64,000 nt of DNA. Origin: Paludibacter sp. (lineage in GTDB: Bacteria; Bacteroidota; Bacteroidia; Bacteroidales; Paludibacteraceae). The notes below the pieces were generated by a model, which saw only the letters and a program-made list of their open reading frames with translations, did no database searches and was not told the DNA's origin. Within the stretch, counting starts at the first letter, position 1. Every line of letters begins with the position of its first letter. Shown here in pieces: positions 17,661 through 27,000 of this stretch. Made by a program: the position numbers and the translations under genes. The stretch covers positions 184,603 to 248,602 of the forward strand of contig JAQVAV010000007.1 of NCBI GenBank assembly GCA_028690665.1, written 5' to 3'.

Positions 17661-18023
17661 TTATTTTTTTGCGATAATTTCCTGTAATCTGTATTTTACA
17701 ATTTTCTCAATAAGTTCTCCTGGTAATTCTGTATTTACTGGAATTTGAATAGTTCCTTTCGAGGTCTTGAAGTTTTTTAATTCTTCTGCAAAATATACAA
17801 TAGGTGAAGCTGTCGGGTAGAATCCAATGTGATTTTTGTGGGCCGCAAAATAAACAAGTACAGACTGTTGTCTGAATGCCGGCATTCCATAGCTGATTGT
17901 TTCCGTGGCTTCCGGAGCCGATTCATGAATGATTTTCTGGAGCTTTTTTAATATTGGTTTTACATTTTCAGCCTGATTCTCAATATAATCATCGATGGTC
18001 TGGTACGTTTTCTTTGATTCCAT
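17661..18023 (-). CDS. DUF1801 (YdhG-like) domain protein
   Basis: A 120-residue protein with the DUF1801 pattern: YQTIDDYIENQAENVKPILKKLQKIIHESAPEATETISYGMPAF, then GFYPTASPIVYF and a lysine-rich end. The SYGMPAF and HIGFYP motifs are diagnostic of this family, which includes Bacillus YdhG/frataxin-like proteins proposed to chaperone iron. The actual function here is not known. It lies 41 bases downstream of the YigZ-family gene and probably shares its transcript. Confidence 0.82.
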   Translation of the reverse strand: MESKKTYQTIDDYIENQAENVKPILKKLQKIIHESAPEATETISYGMPAFRQQSVLVYFAAHKNHIGFYPTASPIVYFAEELKNFKTSKGTIQIPVNTELPGELIEKIVKYRLQEIIAKK

Positions 18024-18064
18024 TAATTTTGAATTAGATAATAGTAGATTATATTTTTGATAAA

Positions 18065-18667
18065 TTATATTCCGGATTTGACCTCCACTTCGATAATTTT
18101 ATTCAGTTTTGATTCCAGTATTTTTGCTTCCGACTGGCGGATAGATAAGCTTATCTCGCAATTATTGTCAAAGTGTTGGCTGATTACTTCCGGATTCAAT
18201 TCTTTAATTATACGCATGACGTCATTCATTAACTCGTACCCGAAAACCACCTGAAATTTTATATCGATTGTTTTTTCGGTTATCTCTGTATTATTCAGAG
18301 CATCAATGGTGGCTTCTTTATAGGCTATTATGAGTCCGCCGGTTCCGAGGAGTATTCCACCAAAATATCTGACTACGATAACAAGAATATCGGTAAGCTC
18401 GCGGGAATTAATTTGTCCGAGTATTGGACGCCCTGCTGTACCGGAAGGTTCTCCATCGTCGTTGGCACGAAATTCCTTACGTTCATGTCCAAGCATGTAG
18501 GCATAACAAATATGCCGTGCATCAAAATACCTTTTTCTGAAATCTTTGATAATATCTTTAATCTCATCAATGTTTGAAACCGGGATTGCAAACGAAAGAA
18601 ATTTGCTTCCTTTTTCTTTATAAATTCCTTCTGAAGATTGTCGTATGGTGAGAAATGTATCGGACAT
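18065..18667 (-). CDS. YigZ/IMPACT-family protein
   Basis: A 200-residue protein of the YigZ/IMPACT family. The N-terminal UPF0029 domain contains GSKFLSFAIPV, HICYAYMLG, DDGEPSGTAGRPIL and VVRYFGGILLGTGGLIIAY, which are the family's hallmark motifs. A C-terminal DUF1949 domain (about 135-195) follows. Eukaryotic IMPACT regulates GCN2; the bacterial role is not settled. The start at 18667 (MSDTFLTIRQSSEG) fits the family. It is transcribed divergently from the hypothetical gene at 18922 across a 254-base gap. Confidence 0.92.
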   Translation of the reverse strand: MSDTFLTIRQSSEGIYKEKGSKFLSFAIPVSNIDEIKDIIKDFRKRYFDARHICYAYMLGHERKEFRANDDGEPSGTAGRPILGQINSRELTDILVIVVRYFGGILLGTGGLIIAYKEATIDALNNTEITEKTIDIKFQVVFGYELMNDVMRIIKELNPEVISQHFDNNCEISLSIRQSEAKILESKLNKIIEVEVKSGI

Positions 18668-18921
18668 TAGTCTGTATAAAAATTTAAAATAAGTCTCACA
18701 AAATTAATTAAAACGGGTTGAAATTGAAAATATTCTTATATGGACATATTTTTATGTTTATATCCCGTAAATATATAAAATTATGTGAAAATATTTTGTA
18801 ATGATTAACACATTAAAGATGATATTTCAATAAACATTAACTCTTTTGAATTGTTCCTTTAATAAAGATTGTGTTGCTTTACGATAATGGAAAAGATGTT
18901 TAACTTCACAAATATACTACC

Positions 18922-19314
18922 ATGTCAAAATTTGAATTAGAGCAGATTTATCTGCAATTGGAACACGAGATTAAGAGACTGAGTCAGTCTACGGACATCG
19001 TCTATCGTGACGCTACACGTGAAGATGCGCAACAAGCAGTAATTGATTTGAAAAGTGATATAGATAACTGGGTAGTTCGACTCAGAGACAGAAGCATTTC
19101 ATGTTATGAACTTGAAAACTTACTTGAAAATAAGAGGAGCAAAATAAAATTAATGAGGTTGAAGAATAAAGGATTGGATGAAATGGAAATGGAAATTTTC
19201 AAAGGAGATGTTCTTAGATTGATTGCACGTGCATTGATAAATACCTATCTCGAATCATTATTCCGAAACCAAAAGACTCTCAATCAGTTTCCGCAGGAAC
19301 TTTATGAACAATGA
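18922..19314 (+). CDS. Hypothetical protein, alpha-helical
   Basis: A 130-residue, highly charged and probably all-helical protein (MSKFELEQIYLQLEHEIKRL; later ELENLLENKRSKIKLMRLKN). It has no signal peptide, membrane segment or catalytic motif that I recognise. Codon use resembles the neighbours, and the start follows a non-coding gap; a good terminator follows the stop, so it is a real single-gene unit. The function is unknown. Confidence 0.75.
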   Translation: MSKFELEQIYLQLEHEIKRLSQSTDIVYRDATREDAQQAVIDLKSDIDNWVVRLRDRSISCYELENLLENKRSKIKLMRLKNKGLDEMEMEIFKGDVLRLIARALINTYLESLFRNQKTLNQFPQELYEQ

Positions 19315-19340
19315 TTGTTCAAATATTGACAAACCCTGAA

Positions 19341-19369
19341 AACATCCATTGTAAAATGGATGTTTTTTT
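19341..19369 (+). terminator. Rho-independent terminator
   Basis: A stem AACATCCATT / AATGGATGTT (10 bp, 4-nt loop) followed by a T run. It lies 26 bases after the stop of the hypothetical gene at 18922-19314 and just before the tRNA promoter. Confidence 0.88.
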
Positions 19370-19401
19370 GTTTCTATGGCAATACCAACGGAAAAAAACT
19401 T

Positions 19402-19409
19402 TATATTTG
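19402..19409 (+). promoter_or_regulatory. Bacteroidetes -7 box for tRNA-Thr
   Basis: TATATTTG matches the Bacteroidetes primary-sigma -7 consensus TAnnTTTG and ends 18 bases before the tRNA. I saw no good -33 TTTG at the usual distance. Confidence 0.55.
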
Positions 19410-19427
19410 CACGCTCAAAATTTAAAA

Positions 19428-19500
19428 GCCTTTTTAGCTCAGTTGGTAGAGCAATTCATTCGTAATGAATAGGTCTGGGGTTCGAGTCCCCAAAAAGGCT
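19428..19500 (+). tRNA. tRNA-Thr (anticodon CGT)
   Basis: A 73-nt cloverleaf. The acceptor stem is GCCTTTT / AAAAGGC with discriminator T. The D arm is GCTC-AGTTGGTA-GAGC. The anticodon stem ATTCA/TGAAT encloses the loop TTCGTAA, giving anticodon CGT. The T arm is GGGG-TTCGAGT-CCCC. CCA is not encoded. The anticodon reads ACG threonine codons. Confidence 0.95.
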
Positions 19501-19631
19501 CTGATTTTATTCCGCTTTTTTGCGATTTCTTATCTGAACAATTTCGCAACTCTCTCGTTTACTTAACTGTATTACTTGTGTCATTAATGTCTCCCTCCTA
19601 AAGCAGAAACAAAACACGATATTTAATTTAT

Positions 19632-20222
19632 ATGAAGAAAAAAATTTATTTATCTTTTATTCTTTTCAATTTACTGACAGGGGCATCCGCCCAGAAAGAC
19701 ATAATATATAAAGTTCCTCATCAAATTAGTTTAGAAACGGGCTACAGGTATGTTTTACCTGTAATTGACCATTCGAATGTGCTAGGAGGAAATTCTGCTA
19801 CCAACGGTTATGGAATAATGCTTGATTATGGCTGGAAAGTAAGTGGTCTCAGTGATAAAAAAGCAAATGTATATCTCACGGTTCCTCTTGGTTATACGGT
19901 TATGCTTCCGGATAATGCGGTTTCCAAACGCTTATCAATGTTTAATTATGGCTGGACAGTAAGGCACGAAATCGGGAAAGGACGGAAATTTACTCCTTTT
20001 GCCGGTTATGGATTGTTGTTGAATACCTTAAAAGTTGATGGAACAGAGGGTGGCGTTATGGGACATCAAACGCGTTTTGAATTCGGAACTAATATGAATA
20101 CAACGGGTAAATTAAAATACTTTGCAAAAGTTCAGTATAGCTACACTTCTTATCCTAAACTCGGAGATTCGAAACGGGTTCATTTTCAGTATATAGATAT
20201 ACGGATGGGTTTAAGATTTTGA
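19632..20222 (+). CDS. Exported beta-barrel-like protein of unknown function
   Basis: A 196-residue protein with signal peptide MKKKIYLSFILFNLLTGASAQ (cleavage after ASA expected). The mature part is made of short alternating strands rich in Tyr, Gly and Thr (FTPFAGYGLLLNTLKV; KYFAKVQYSYTSYPKL) and ends in IDIRMGLRF with a terminal Phe. This suggests a small outer-membrane beta-barrel, but I do not recognise the family. It is a single gene that converges with an aldo/keto reductase across a strong bidirectional terminator. Confidence 0.75.
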   Translation: MKKKIYLSFILFNLLTGASAQKDIIYKVPHQISLETGYRYVLPVIDHSNVLGGNSATNGYGIMLDYGWKVSGLSDKKANVYLTVPLGYTVMLPDNAVSKRLSMFNYGWTVRHEIGKGRKFTPFAGYGLLLNTLKVDGTEGGVMGHQTRFEFGTNMNTTGKLKYFAKVQYSYTSYPKLGDSKRVHFQYIDIRMGLRF

Positions 20223-20256
20223 CGGATAAAAGAATTTTTATCATAAAAAGTTCAAT

Positions 20257-20297
20257 ACAATAAATCCCGTATGTCATATTCATACGGGATTTATTGT
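20257..20297. terminator. Bidirectional terminator between convergent genes
   Basis: ACAATAAATCCCGTATG / CATACGGGATTTATTGT is a perfect 17-bp stem with a 7-nt loop. The A/T-rich outer stem supplies a T run in either direction. It serves the gene at 19632-20222 and the aldo/keto reductase ending at 20317. Confidence 0.88.
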
Positions 20298-20316
20298 ATG
20301 AGGCATTTTTAGAATA

Positions 20317-21261
20317 TTACTCACTTGCCTGATTTAAAAGTTCTATATTTTCCTGTGACAGATTTAATGCAGGCGCATCGAACAGAGTTGTCAACTGTTT
20401 ACTGTTGGTTGCACTTACTATGGGAGCTGTGACTAACGGATTAGCGAGTAACCATGCCAATGCAACAGTAGCCGGTTGAGTTTGATGCTCTTTCGAAATT
20501 TCGTCCAAGGCATTTAAAACGCTAGTACCTTTTTTATCCAAGTATTTTCTGGCACCTTCGCCACGTACACTTTTGGTCAGATCGCTTTCTGTACGGTATT
20601 TACCGGTTAGAAATCCGGCAGCTAGTGACCAATAAGGGAAAACGCTCCAACCGTATTTTTTGACCAGGGGAGCATAGTTTGTTTCAAAGCCGGCCCGTTC
20701 TACCAAATTATAATGCGGTTGCAAAGCCACGTATTGAGGAAATCCGTTCGTTTCAGCTACTTTCATTGATTTTTCAAGCCTTTCGGGTGAAACATTAGAA
20801 GCAGCAATATATCGTACTTTGCCGGCTTTCACAATTTCGTCATAAGCGGACAGCGTTTCCTCAACGGGAGTTGCTCCATCGTCAAAATGAGTATAATACA
20901 AGTCGATATAATCTGTTTTCAGGCGTTTCAGACTTTCATCAACTGATTTTAGAATATGTTTTTTACTAATGTCAATACCATGTTCTTTGGTTTGTGAACC
21001 CACTTTGGTAGCAATGACTAACTGTTCCCGGTTAGCTCTTGATTTAAGCCAGTTGCCGATAATGGTTTCCGACTGTCCGCCCACGCCGTTCACCCACCAT
21101 GAATAGGTGTTGGCCGTGTCAATAAAATTGAAACCTTTATTTGTGAATTCGTCAAGGATGTCAAAAGATTGTTTCTCGTCCAATGTCCATCCGAATACAT
21201 TTCCTCCAAAATTGATTGGAGCGACTTCAAGATCTGTGTTGTTTATTTTTACTTTCTTCAT
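20317..21261 (-). CDS. Aldo/keto reductase
   Basis: A protein of about 314 residues with the AKR (alpha/beta)8 pattern. After MKKVKINNTDLEVAPINFGG come FNFIDTANTYSWW (catalytic Asp/Tyr region), VIATKVGS (catalytic Lys), LKTDYIDLYYTHFDD (catalytic His) and YVALQPHYNLVER. The family reduces aldehydes or ketones with NADPH; the substrate cannot be inferred. The ORF extends to 21282 (MILKNTIMKK), but the ATG at 21261 gives the usual compact AKR N-terminus and is preferred. It is a single gene, upstream of the IS remnant. Confidence 0.9.
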   Translation of the reverse strand: MKKVKINNTDLEVAPINFGGNVFGWTLDEKQSFDILDEFTNKGFNFIDTANTYSWWVNGVGGQSETIIGNWLKSRANREQLVIATKVGSQTKEHGIDISKKHILKSVDESLKRLKTDYIDLYYTHFDDGATPVEETLSAYDEIVKAGKVRYIAASNVSPERLEKSMKVAETNGFPQYVALQPHYNLVERAGFETNYAPLVKKYGWSVFPYWSLAAGFLTGKYRTESDLTKSVRGEGARKYLDKKGTSVLNALDEISKEHQTQPATVALAWLLANPLVTAPIVSATNSKQLTTLFDAPALNLSQENIELLNQASE

Positions 21262-21402
21262 TATTGTATTTTTTAATATCATAAGTTTGATTTTCTAACA
21301 GTTTATCAAGCTATTTTGTTACTCTAAAAAAATTCAATTAGAGTTAAAATATACATAATTTGTATTTGATATTATTGTGTTATTTTAAATTATATTTTTA
21401 TA

Positions 21403-22117
21403 TAGTCGAGCCTTAAAAAGTCCTTATTATTAATTTATTGTTGATTTGGTAAAACCAGTGGTTTATCAAATCAACAATTTGTTTTTTTAATTCGAGCCAA
21501 AAAGATGATTTCCATTTGTTCATCATCCTTTTGAAGCTAAATGCAGCTGCAGCAAGCATCACATTAATATTACCGCCTGTAATTCCTTTGTAGAAATTAC
21601 GATTTAAGCGATGGTTTGTTTTTAAATGACCGTTTATTAGTTCAATCCCGGATTCGCCAATCCGGTGACGAAAATGAACTAACTCTGAGGCTTCGCACGG
21701 TTCAACTGGAACAAACTCAGTTTGACCGCAGAAGTATTGATAATAAACGTTTTCACTCTATTGCTCTACCACACTTTCGTCTGAGATATTACGCAAATGC
21801 TTTAATATCAACAAGCCAACCATTAATCGAATCGGTTTAGCTGGACGTCCATGTCTGGGCAATATAAGGGGGAGAACGATTCTTCAAACAACTGCCAATT
21901 CACCTTATTGGCTAAAATATACATCGAATGTTTTTGGTTAGGGGTATCCTCCAATCTAAAAAACATACTGCCCTGGGTTGTTTCTTTATTCTTGGGTAGC
22001 ATAATTTATTGGCAAGGATTACGCATCGAAGATACTAGAACTTGCAGTATGATATAACTATTTTACATTCTATTTTATTGATATTCTTTTGTTTATGTCT
22101 TTTTTAAGGCTCGACTA
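21403..22117 (-). mobile_element. Degenerate IS5-type insertion sequence with intact ends
   Basis: A 715-bp element bounded by perfect 17-bp inverted repeats, TAGTCGAGCCTTAAAAA (21403-21419) and TTTTTAAGGCTCGACTA (22101-22117). Inside is a broken transposase on the minus strand. No matching target-site duplication is obvious (TATA on the left, ATTA on the right). The transposase is far shorter than the typical 400-500 residues for such elements, so an internal deletion has occurred. The plus-strand ORFs at 21616 and 21851 are shadows. Confidence 0.85.
21413..22002 (-). pseudogene. IS5-type transposase, internally deleted, frameshifted and with a nonsense codon
   Basis: Reading the minus strand from the ATG at 22002 gives MLPKNKETTQGSMFFRLEDT and a helical N-terminal domain. 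Near 21855 the frame shifts: continuation in another frame gives HGRPAKPIRLMVGLLILKHL, a hallmark of IS5-group transposases. That frame is then interrupted by TAG in EQ*SENVYYQYFCGQ (a Trp-to-stop change). After a large gap in the catalytic core, the C-terminal piece GESGIELINGHLKTNHRLNR and GNINVMLAAAAFSFKRMMN runs to the stop at 21413. The first two catalytic Asp regions appear to be deleted, so no active protein is expected. Confidence 0.85.
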
Positions 22118-22153
22118 ATTAAAAAGTCAGATAATACCAAATTAAAAAAAATA

Positions 22154-22186
22154 TTTGTAAGTTTGCAAATTCAAATGATACTTTTG
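22154..22186 (+). promoter_or_regulatory. Putative primary-sigma promoter for the PUL1 ECF sigma gene
   Basis: A -33-like TTTG (22154-22157) and a -7 box TACTTTTG (22179-22186, matching TAnnTTTG) are separated by 21 bases, close to the 19-20 usual for Bacteroidetes. The -7 box ends 23 bases before the ATG. Confidence 0.55.
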
Positions 22187-22209
22187 GAATCATGCTGTCC
22201 TGAAGAAAT

Positions 22210-22794
22210 ATGCAAAAAAATCACATACATATAGATTACGAATTACTCATACAGTTGAAGGATGGGAACGAAAACGCATTCTCGGTCGTTTTCGAAACCT
22301 ATCATAGGTATCTATATGTGTTGGCTTGTCGTTATTTAATGTCTGATAGTTATGCTGAAGATGCAGTACAATATACTTTTATGCGACTGTGGGAGGGAAG
22401 GGAAACTTTTGACTATAAAACTGGTATCAAGAATTTGCTATTTACTATTCTGAAAAATTATATTCTGAATGAAATCAGACATAATAATCTGGTAATTCAG
22501 AAAAACTACGAGCTGGCACAGTTTACTGAAGAAATGGAAATTGATTTTATGCATGAACTCGAAGACGCCGATTTCAAGTCACACTTATATCGTTTGATTG
22601 ATCAGTTGGCACCTCAGAAGCGAGAGGTTTGTTTGTTGAAAATACAACAGGGTCTGTCCAATCAGGAAGTAGCAGATGCCATGCATATTTCCGTACCAAC
22701 AGTAAAATCACATTATACACAGGTAATCAAATTATTGCGTTCGCAGTTAGATAAAATTATTATTGTAGTTATGGCAATAAGATATTTTATGTAG
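22210..22794 (+). CDS. ECF-type RNA polymerase sigma factor (FecI-like, PUL1)
   Basis: A 194-residue sigma-70 family protein with region 2 (AFSVVFETYHRYLYVLACRYLMSDSYAEDAVQYTFMRLWE) and region 4 (QKREVCLLKIQQGLSNQEVADAMHISVPTVKSHYTQVIKLL) and no other domain, which is the ECF layout. It is followed by fecR and susC, so it should direct PUL1 transcription when released by the FecR anti-sigma after SusC signalling. Candidate target promoters are the repeated elements before fecR and susC. The final hydrophobic residues (IIIVVMAIRYFM) are common in Bacteroidetes ECF factors of this class. Confidence 0.93.
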   Translation: MQKNHIHIDYELLIQLKDGNENAFSVVFETYHRYLYVLACRYLMSDSYAEDAVQYTFMRLWEGRETFDYKTGIKNLLFTILKNYILNEIRHNNLVIQKNYELAQFTEEMEIDFMHELEDADFKSHLYRLIDQLAPQKREVCLLKIQQGLSNQEVADAMHISVPTVKSHYTQVIKLLRSQLDKIIIVVMAIRYFM

Positions 22795-22807
22795 ATATTA
22801 TATAAAA

Positions 22808-22844
22808 GACTCATACCTTTCATTCTAATAACTGTTTATTATGA
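22808..22844 (+). promoter_or_regulatory. Candidate ECF-sigma promoter upstream of fecR (repeat copy 1)
   Basis: GACTCATACCTTT, 12 bases, then TGTTTATTATGA. The same two blocks with the same 12-base spacing recur at 23956-23992 before susC. The copy ends 30 bases before the fecR ATG. Spacing between CATACC and TGTTTA (15 bases) would suit ECF -35/-10 elements. Confidence 0.6.
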
Positions 22845-22874
22845 TATTAATAGGTATAGAAATACATATCCAAT

Positions 22875-23861
22875 ATGATGGATCCGAAGATTATAGACAA
22901 GGTACTTTCAAAAAACGCATCACCTGACGAAGCCCGTCAGGTAGCTGCATGGTTTGCAACTGACGAAGGGCAAGAATATTTCTCACAGCGGTACGACCGG
23001 GAATCATACTTGCTAAACGAAAAGATTATTACCGAGTGGTCTGATCACGAAATTCCATCTGAAAAGATGAAAGTACGGTTTATTTCGCAATTAAAGATGC
23101 GAATACGGACTTTCCGCTTCCGGGTAGCAGCTGCGGTTATTATTCCTTTTATTTTTTTAGCGGGTGCATTTACATTTGTGGCTAATCGCACTGGTGTGTT
23201 CTCAAGTGAAGAAATGGCAGAAGTCACAGTTCCTTACGGAGAGCAGGTACAGGTAGTACTTCAGGATGGAACAATTGTTCAGCTTAACTCCGGCTCAAAG
23301 TTGGAATATCCAAAATCATTTGGACTTTTCAGTCGAAATGTAAAACTCAGTGGTGAGGGTTATTTTTCGGTAGCAAAAGAACATGGTAGACCATTTATTG
23401 TAAATCTGAATGAAATTAATGTGAAGGTGACCGGTACGAAGTTTAATGCAAAAGCATATCCAGATGATAATATGATCTCAGTCTCTCTTGAAGAGGGTCA
23501 TGTGAATATTATTGATAAAAAAAATAATATATATCCATTAAAGGTAGGCGAGAGTGCTGATTATAATAGAAATTCAGGAATTTGTACTGTAAATAAAGTT
23601 GAAGATATGACCTTGCATACAGCATGGCGTACAAAGAGCCTTAATTTTTACCGAACTCCACTTAAAGATATTTTAAAAACTCTTGAACGTCAATACGAGG
23701 TGCAATTTTCAGTGAAAGATTCATCCCTTTTGAATTATAAATTCAGCATTTCAACTAGCCGGGTAAATGCAGGCGAAATACTTTTAGACTTAGAGAAGGT
23801 ATCAAAAATCAGTTTTACACCCAAAGGCACTAATAATTATGAAGTGTCGACTCTAAATTAG
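22875..23861 (+). CDS. FecR-family anti-sigma factor (PUL1)
   Basis: A 328-residue inner-membrane anti-sigma. The N-terminal cytoplasmic domain (about 1-75) binds the sigma factor. One transmembrane helix lies about 80-100 (VAAAVIIPFIFLAGAFTFVA). The periplasmic FecR domain follows (VTVPYGEQVQVVLQDGTIVQLNSGSKLEYP; VKLSGEGYFSVAKEHGRPFIV; VKVTGTKFNAKAYPDDN), and the C-terminal DUF4974 segment is at LKDILKTLERQYEVQFS. It receives the signal from the N-terminal STN domain of the TonB-dependent transducer encoded next (24027). It is separated from the sigma gene by 80 bases containing a candidate promoter and from susC by a terminator. Confidence 0.93.
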   Translation: MMDPKIIDKVLSKNASPDEARQVAAWFATDEGQEYFSQRYDRESYLLNEKIITEWSDHEIPSEKMKVRFISQLKMRIRTFRFRVAAAVIIPFIFLAGAFTFVANRTGVFSSEEMAEVTVPYGEQVQVVLQDGTIVQLNSGSKLEYPKSFGLFSRNVKLSGEGYFSVAKEHGRPFIVNLNEINVKVTGTKFNAKAYPDDNMISVSLEEGHVNIIDKKNNIYPLKVGESADYNRNSGICTVNKVEDMTLHTAWRTKSLNFYRTPLKDILKTLERQYEVQFSVKDSSLLNYKFSISTSRVNAGEILLDLEKVSKISFTPKGTNNYEVSTLN

Positions 23862-23895
23862 AACATCCATACTTTATTATTAGGTAATTAAATTG

Positions 23896-23948
23896 ACCTG
23901 TTGATTATCTGTGTGTTTTCACACATTTAATCAGCAGGTGTTTTTTTT
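23896..23948 (+). terminator. Rho-independent terminator between fecR and susC
   Basis: The outer stem ACCTGTTGATTA / TAATCAGCAGGT (12 bp, one G-T) continues through an inner TGTGTG/CACACA stem, and a T8 run (23941-23948) follows. It decouples regulator transcription from susC, which then depends on the element at 23956-23992. Confidence 0.88.
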
Positions 23949-23955
23949 ATAAGAT

Positions 23956-23992
23956 GACTCATACCTTTTTAAACGTCGTGTGTTTACTATGA
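23956..23992 (+). promoter_or_regulatory. Candidate ECF-sigma promoter upstream of susC (repeat copy 2)
   Basis: GACTCATACCTTT, 12 bases, then TGTTTACTATGA: identical to the element upstream of fecR except for one base in the second block. It sits directly after the fecR terminator and 34 bases before the susC ATG, which is where the structural operon must start. Confidence 0.65.
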
Positions 23993-24026
23993 ACACAACA
24001 AAAAATAATCTTAAATTAATAAATGC

Positions 24027-27000
24027 ATGAAAAAAGCAAGACCCATAGCAAAAGCCATTTTGCTCTCCTTGTTTCTGACTGTATTCACATTGAATACATC
24101 TGCTCAGAAAGTAACACTTTCATTTCAAAACGAAACCTTCGAGAAAGTGTTAAACTCAATCAAACAACAAACCGGTCTATCGCTTGTATTCAGTGAACAG
24201 CTTGTTGATCTAAATCGGAAAATTAGTATCGATGTGAATTCTATACAATTGGAAGATGCTTTAAAACAATTGTTGTTGGGTACAAACCTTGGATATGAAA
24301 TCAAAAACAACAAATTGTATTTTGTCGAAAAAAAATCCGATAAATTAAAAAAGGCATCTGCTAAGTTAAAAAAAATTAGTGGCTTGGTAACCGATGAAAA
24401 AGGCGAACCCATAATAGGAGCATCAATTGTTCTTAAAGGGTCGAATACCGGAACAATTACAAATATAGATGGCACATTTTCTCTTGATGTCCAAGACCAA
24501 TCAGAAATTACAATATCATATATTGGATATAAGCAGTCATCTTTAAAAATAGGTAAATACAATAATTATACAATTATTCTTGAAGAAGATTCCAAAGCAC
24601 TTGATGAAGTAGTTGTAGTTGGTTATGGTGTTCAAAAGAAAAGAGACTTGACAGGTGCGGTAGGTTCAGTCAAAATGATAGATGTCCCTGTGAGTACTGT
24701 TTCTACAATTAGTCATGCATTAGCAGGTACAGTTGCAGGTCTTCAAGTAAACACTTTGAGCGCACAACCAGGCGGAGCAACAACATTTAATATTCGTGGA
24801 GCAACATCAACTACAGGTAACGATCCGTTAATAGTTATTGATGGTTTTCCAATATCACAGGATGGAGAACCTGGAAGTGGTAATCGTTACGATGGAGGTT
24901 CGAAAGATTTTATTTTAAGTTCAATAAATCCTAATGATATTGAATCAATAGAAGTTCTTAAAGATGCTAGTGCTACAGCCATTTACGGATCAAGAGCAGG
25001 ACATGGGGTGATTTTAATTACAACCAAACGAGGTAAAACCGGTGCTCCGACAGTTAAATACTCTGTAAACACTGCATTTCAAACTCTTTCCGATACCTAT
25101 AAGATGTTGAGTGCAAAAGATTTTATGATTGAGAACAATAAATATGCTTACGAAAGCTATTTAATTACTAATAAAATTGCACCTTATGGAGTTAGACAAT
25201 TGAGTGAATTTCCTTCAGATTGGTATACACCAGTATATAATCAGACTCAAATAGACAATCCTCTCGTAAATACTGACTGGGTAGGAGCTATTACTCAATC
25301 CGGAAGGCAACAACAACATAATTTATCTGTTAACGGCGGTACTGAAACAACCCAATATCAAGCTTCACTTGGTTATTTCGACCAAACAGGTGTTGTTAAG
25401 AACAATGGGATGAAACGCTATAGTAGTAGGGTTAATTTGGATCAGGTGCTCTCAAAATATTTTAAAACAGGGATAAGTTTGCTGATTAATCACAATAATT
25501 TTGATAATGTGCCTCTTGGCAGTGGTGCCAATGAATTTGCAGGTATAATCCGATCTGCTACTCAATTTACTCCACTTATGCCTATAAAAGATGCAAATGG
25601 AGATTATTCGTTGAGTCAAGTTAGACCATTTGTTCCTAATCCAGTTTCTTTATTAAATATTACAGACAAAAGTGTTGATGAACGGGCTTTGGGCGTTTAC
25701 TATCTGGATTTTACACCTATAAAAGATTTGAAATTAAAGTTAAATACAGGTTTTGACCGTAAATATAGAAAGCGTTCAACATATATTCCTGTAACTACAC
25801 TTTACGGAAAGAATGCTAATGGAGAAGCATCCATAAACCAATATGACAATATAGATTTTTTGTTAGAAACAACTGCGACTTATAACAAACAATTCCTTAC
25901 GAACAATAAGATTAATGCTATGCTTGGTTATTCTTACCAAACTTTTTCAAAAGAAGGATTAAATCTTGGAAATAGTAATTTCATAACAGACGCATTCTTA
26001 TATAACAATATCGGTGCAGGTCAATTTGCTAAACCAACAGTTGGATCATGGTCTGGATTGAATTCGATGGCTTCTTTTTTCGGAAGAATTAATTATTCAC
26101 TTTTAGAACGCTATTTAATAACTGCTACTATGCGTGCTGATGGTGCTTCAAATTTAGCTTCGGGTCATCAATGGGGATATTTCCCGTCTGTTGCAGCAGG
26201 TTGGAGATTTAGCGATGAACCATTTATGGCGAAATTTAAAAATGTGCTTACTAATGGTAAATTACGAGTAAGTTATGGAGAAACAGGAAATTCTAATATA
26301 GGCAATGGTGCTATGAGTTACTATGTTCCTTCTTCAAACGTAGTATTAGGAGAAACGGAATATGGTGGTGTTCAATTAGGTCAGGTTGGGAACTCATTGC
26401 TTAAATGGGAAACCATGAAAGAAACGAACCTCGGATTAGAGATTGGGTTATTTAATCGATTGAATGTCACGGCCGAAGTATATCACAGAGAAAATTCTAA
26501 TTTGTTGAATGCGTTACAATTAATGAGTTATTATCCAATTTCATCGGTTGCCGGTAATGTTGGTACTACTCAAAGTACAGGTTTCGAGTTGACCATTAAT
26601 TCACAAAATATATCAACAAAAAATTTTAAATGGAATACAATATTAACATTATCTACTTATAAAGACACATGGAAAACCAGACCTGATTCATGGAAACCAG
26701 CATCTTATGAAGGTGTTAATGACCCAATCAGGGCGATTTATAGTTATACCACGGGAGGGTTAATACAACCAGATGAATCTGTTCCATATATGCTTGGTGC
26801 ACAGCCCGGCATGATAAAAATGTTGGATATTAATGGCTTTCAACGTGATACAAATGGAGACATTGTATATGATACTAAAGGTATGCCTTTAAAAACGGGG
26901 ACACCTGATGGCAAATTAGATGATGCTGATATGAAACTCATTGGTTCTTATGATCCATCCTTTGTATTTGGCTTATCCAACAATTTCAAATACAAAAATT

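Noticed and set aside
19428-19500. tRNA-Thr as an attachment site for the accessory region
   Set aside because: I did not notice a second copy of its 3' end (TTCGAGTCCCCAAAAAGGCT) elsewhere in the window, and the recombinase is 43 kb away.
21616-22057. Two plus-strand ORFs (74 and 68 aa)
   Set aside because: They are antisense shadows of the degenerate transposase, which reads clearly on the minus strand.
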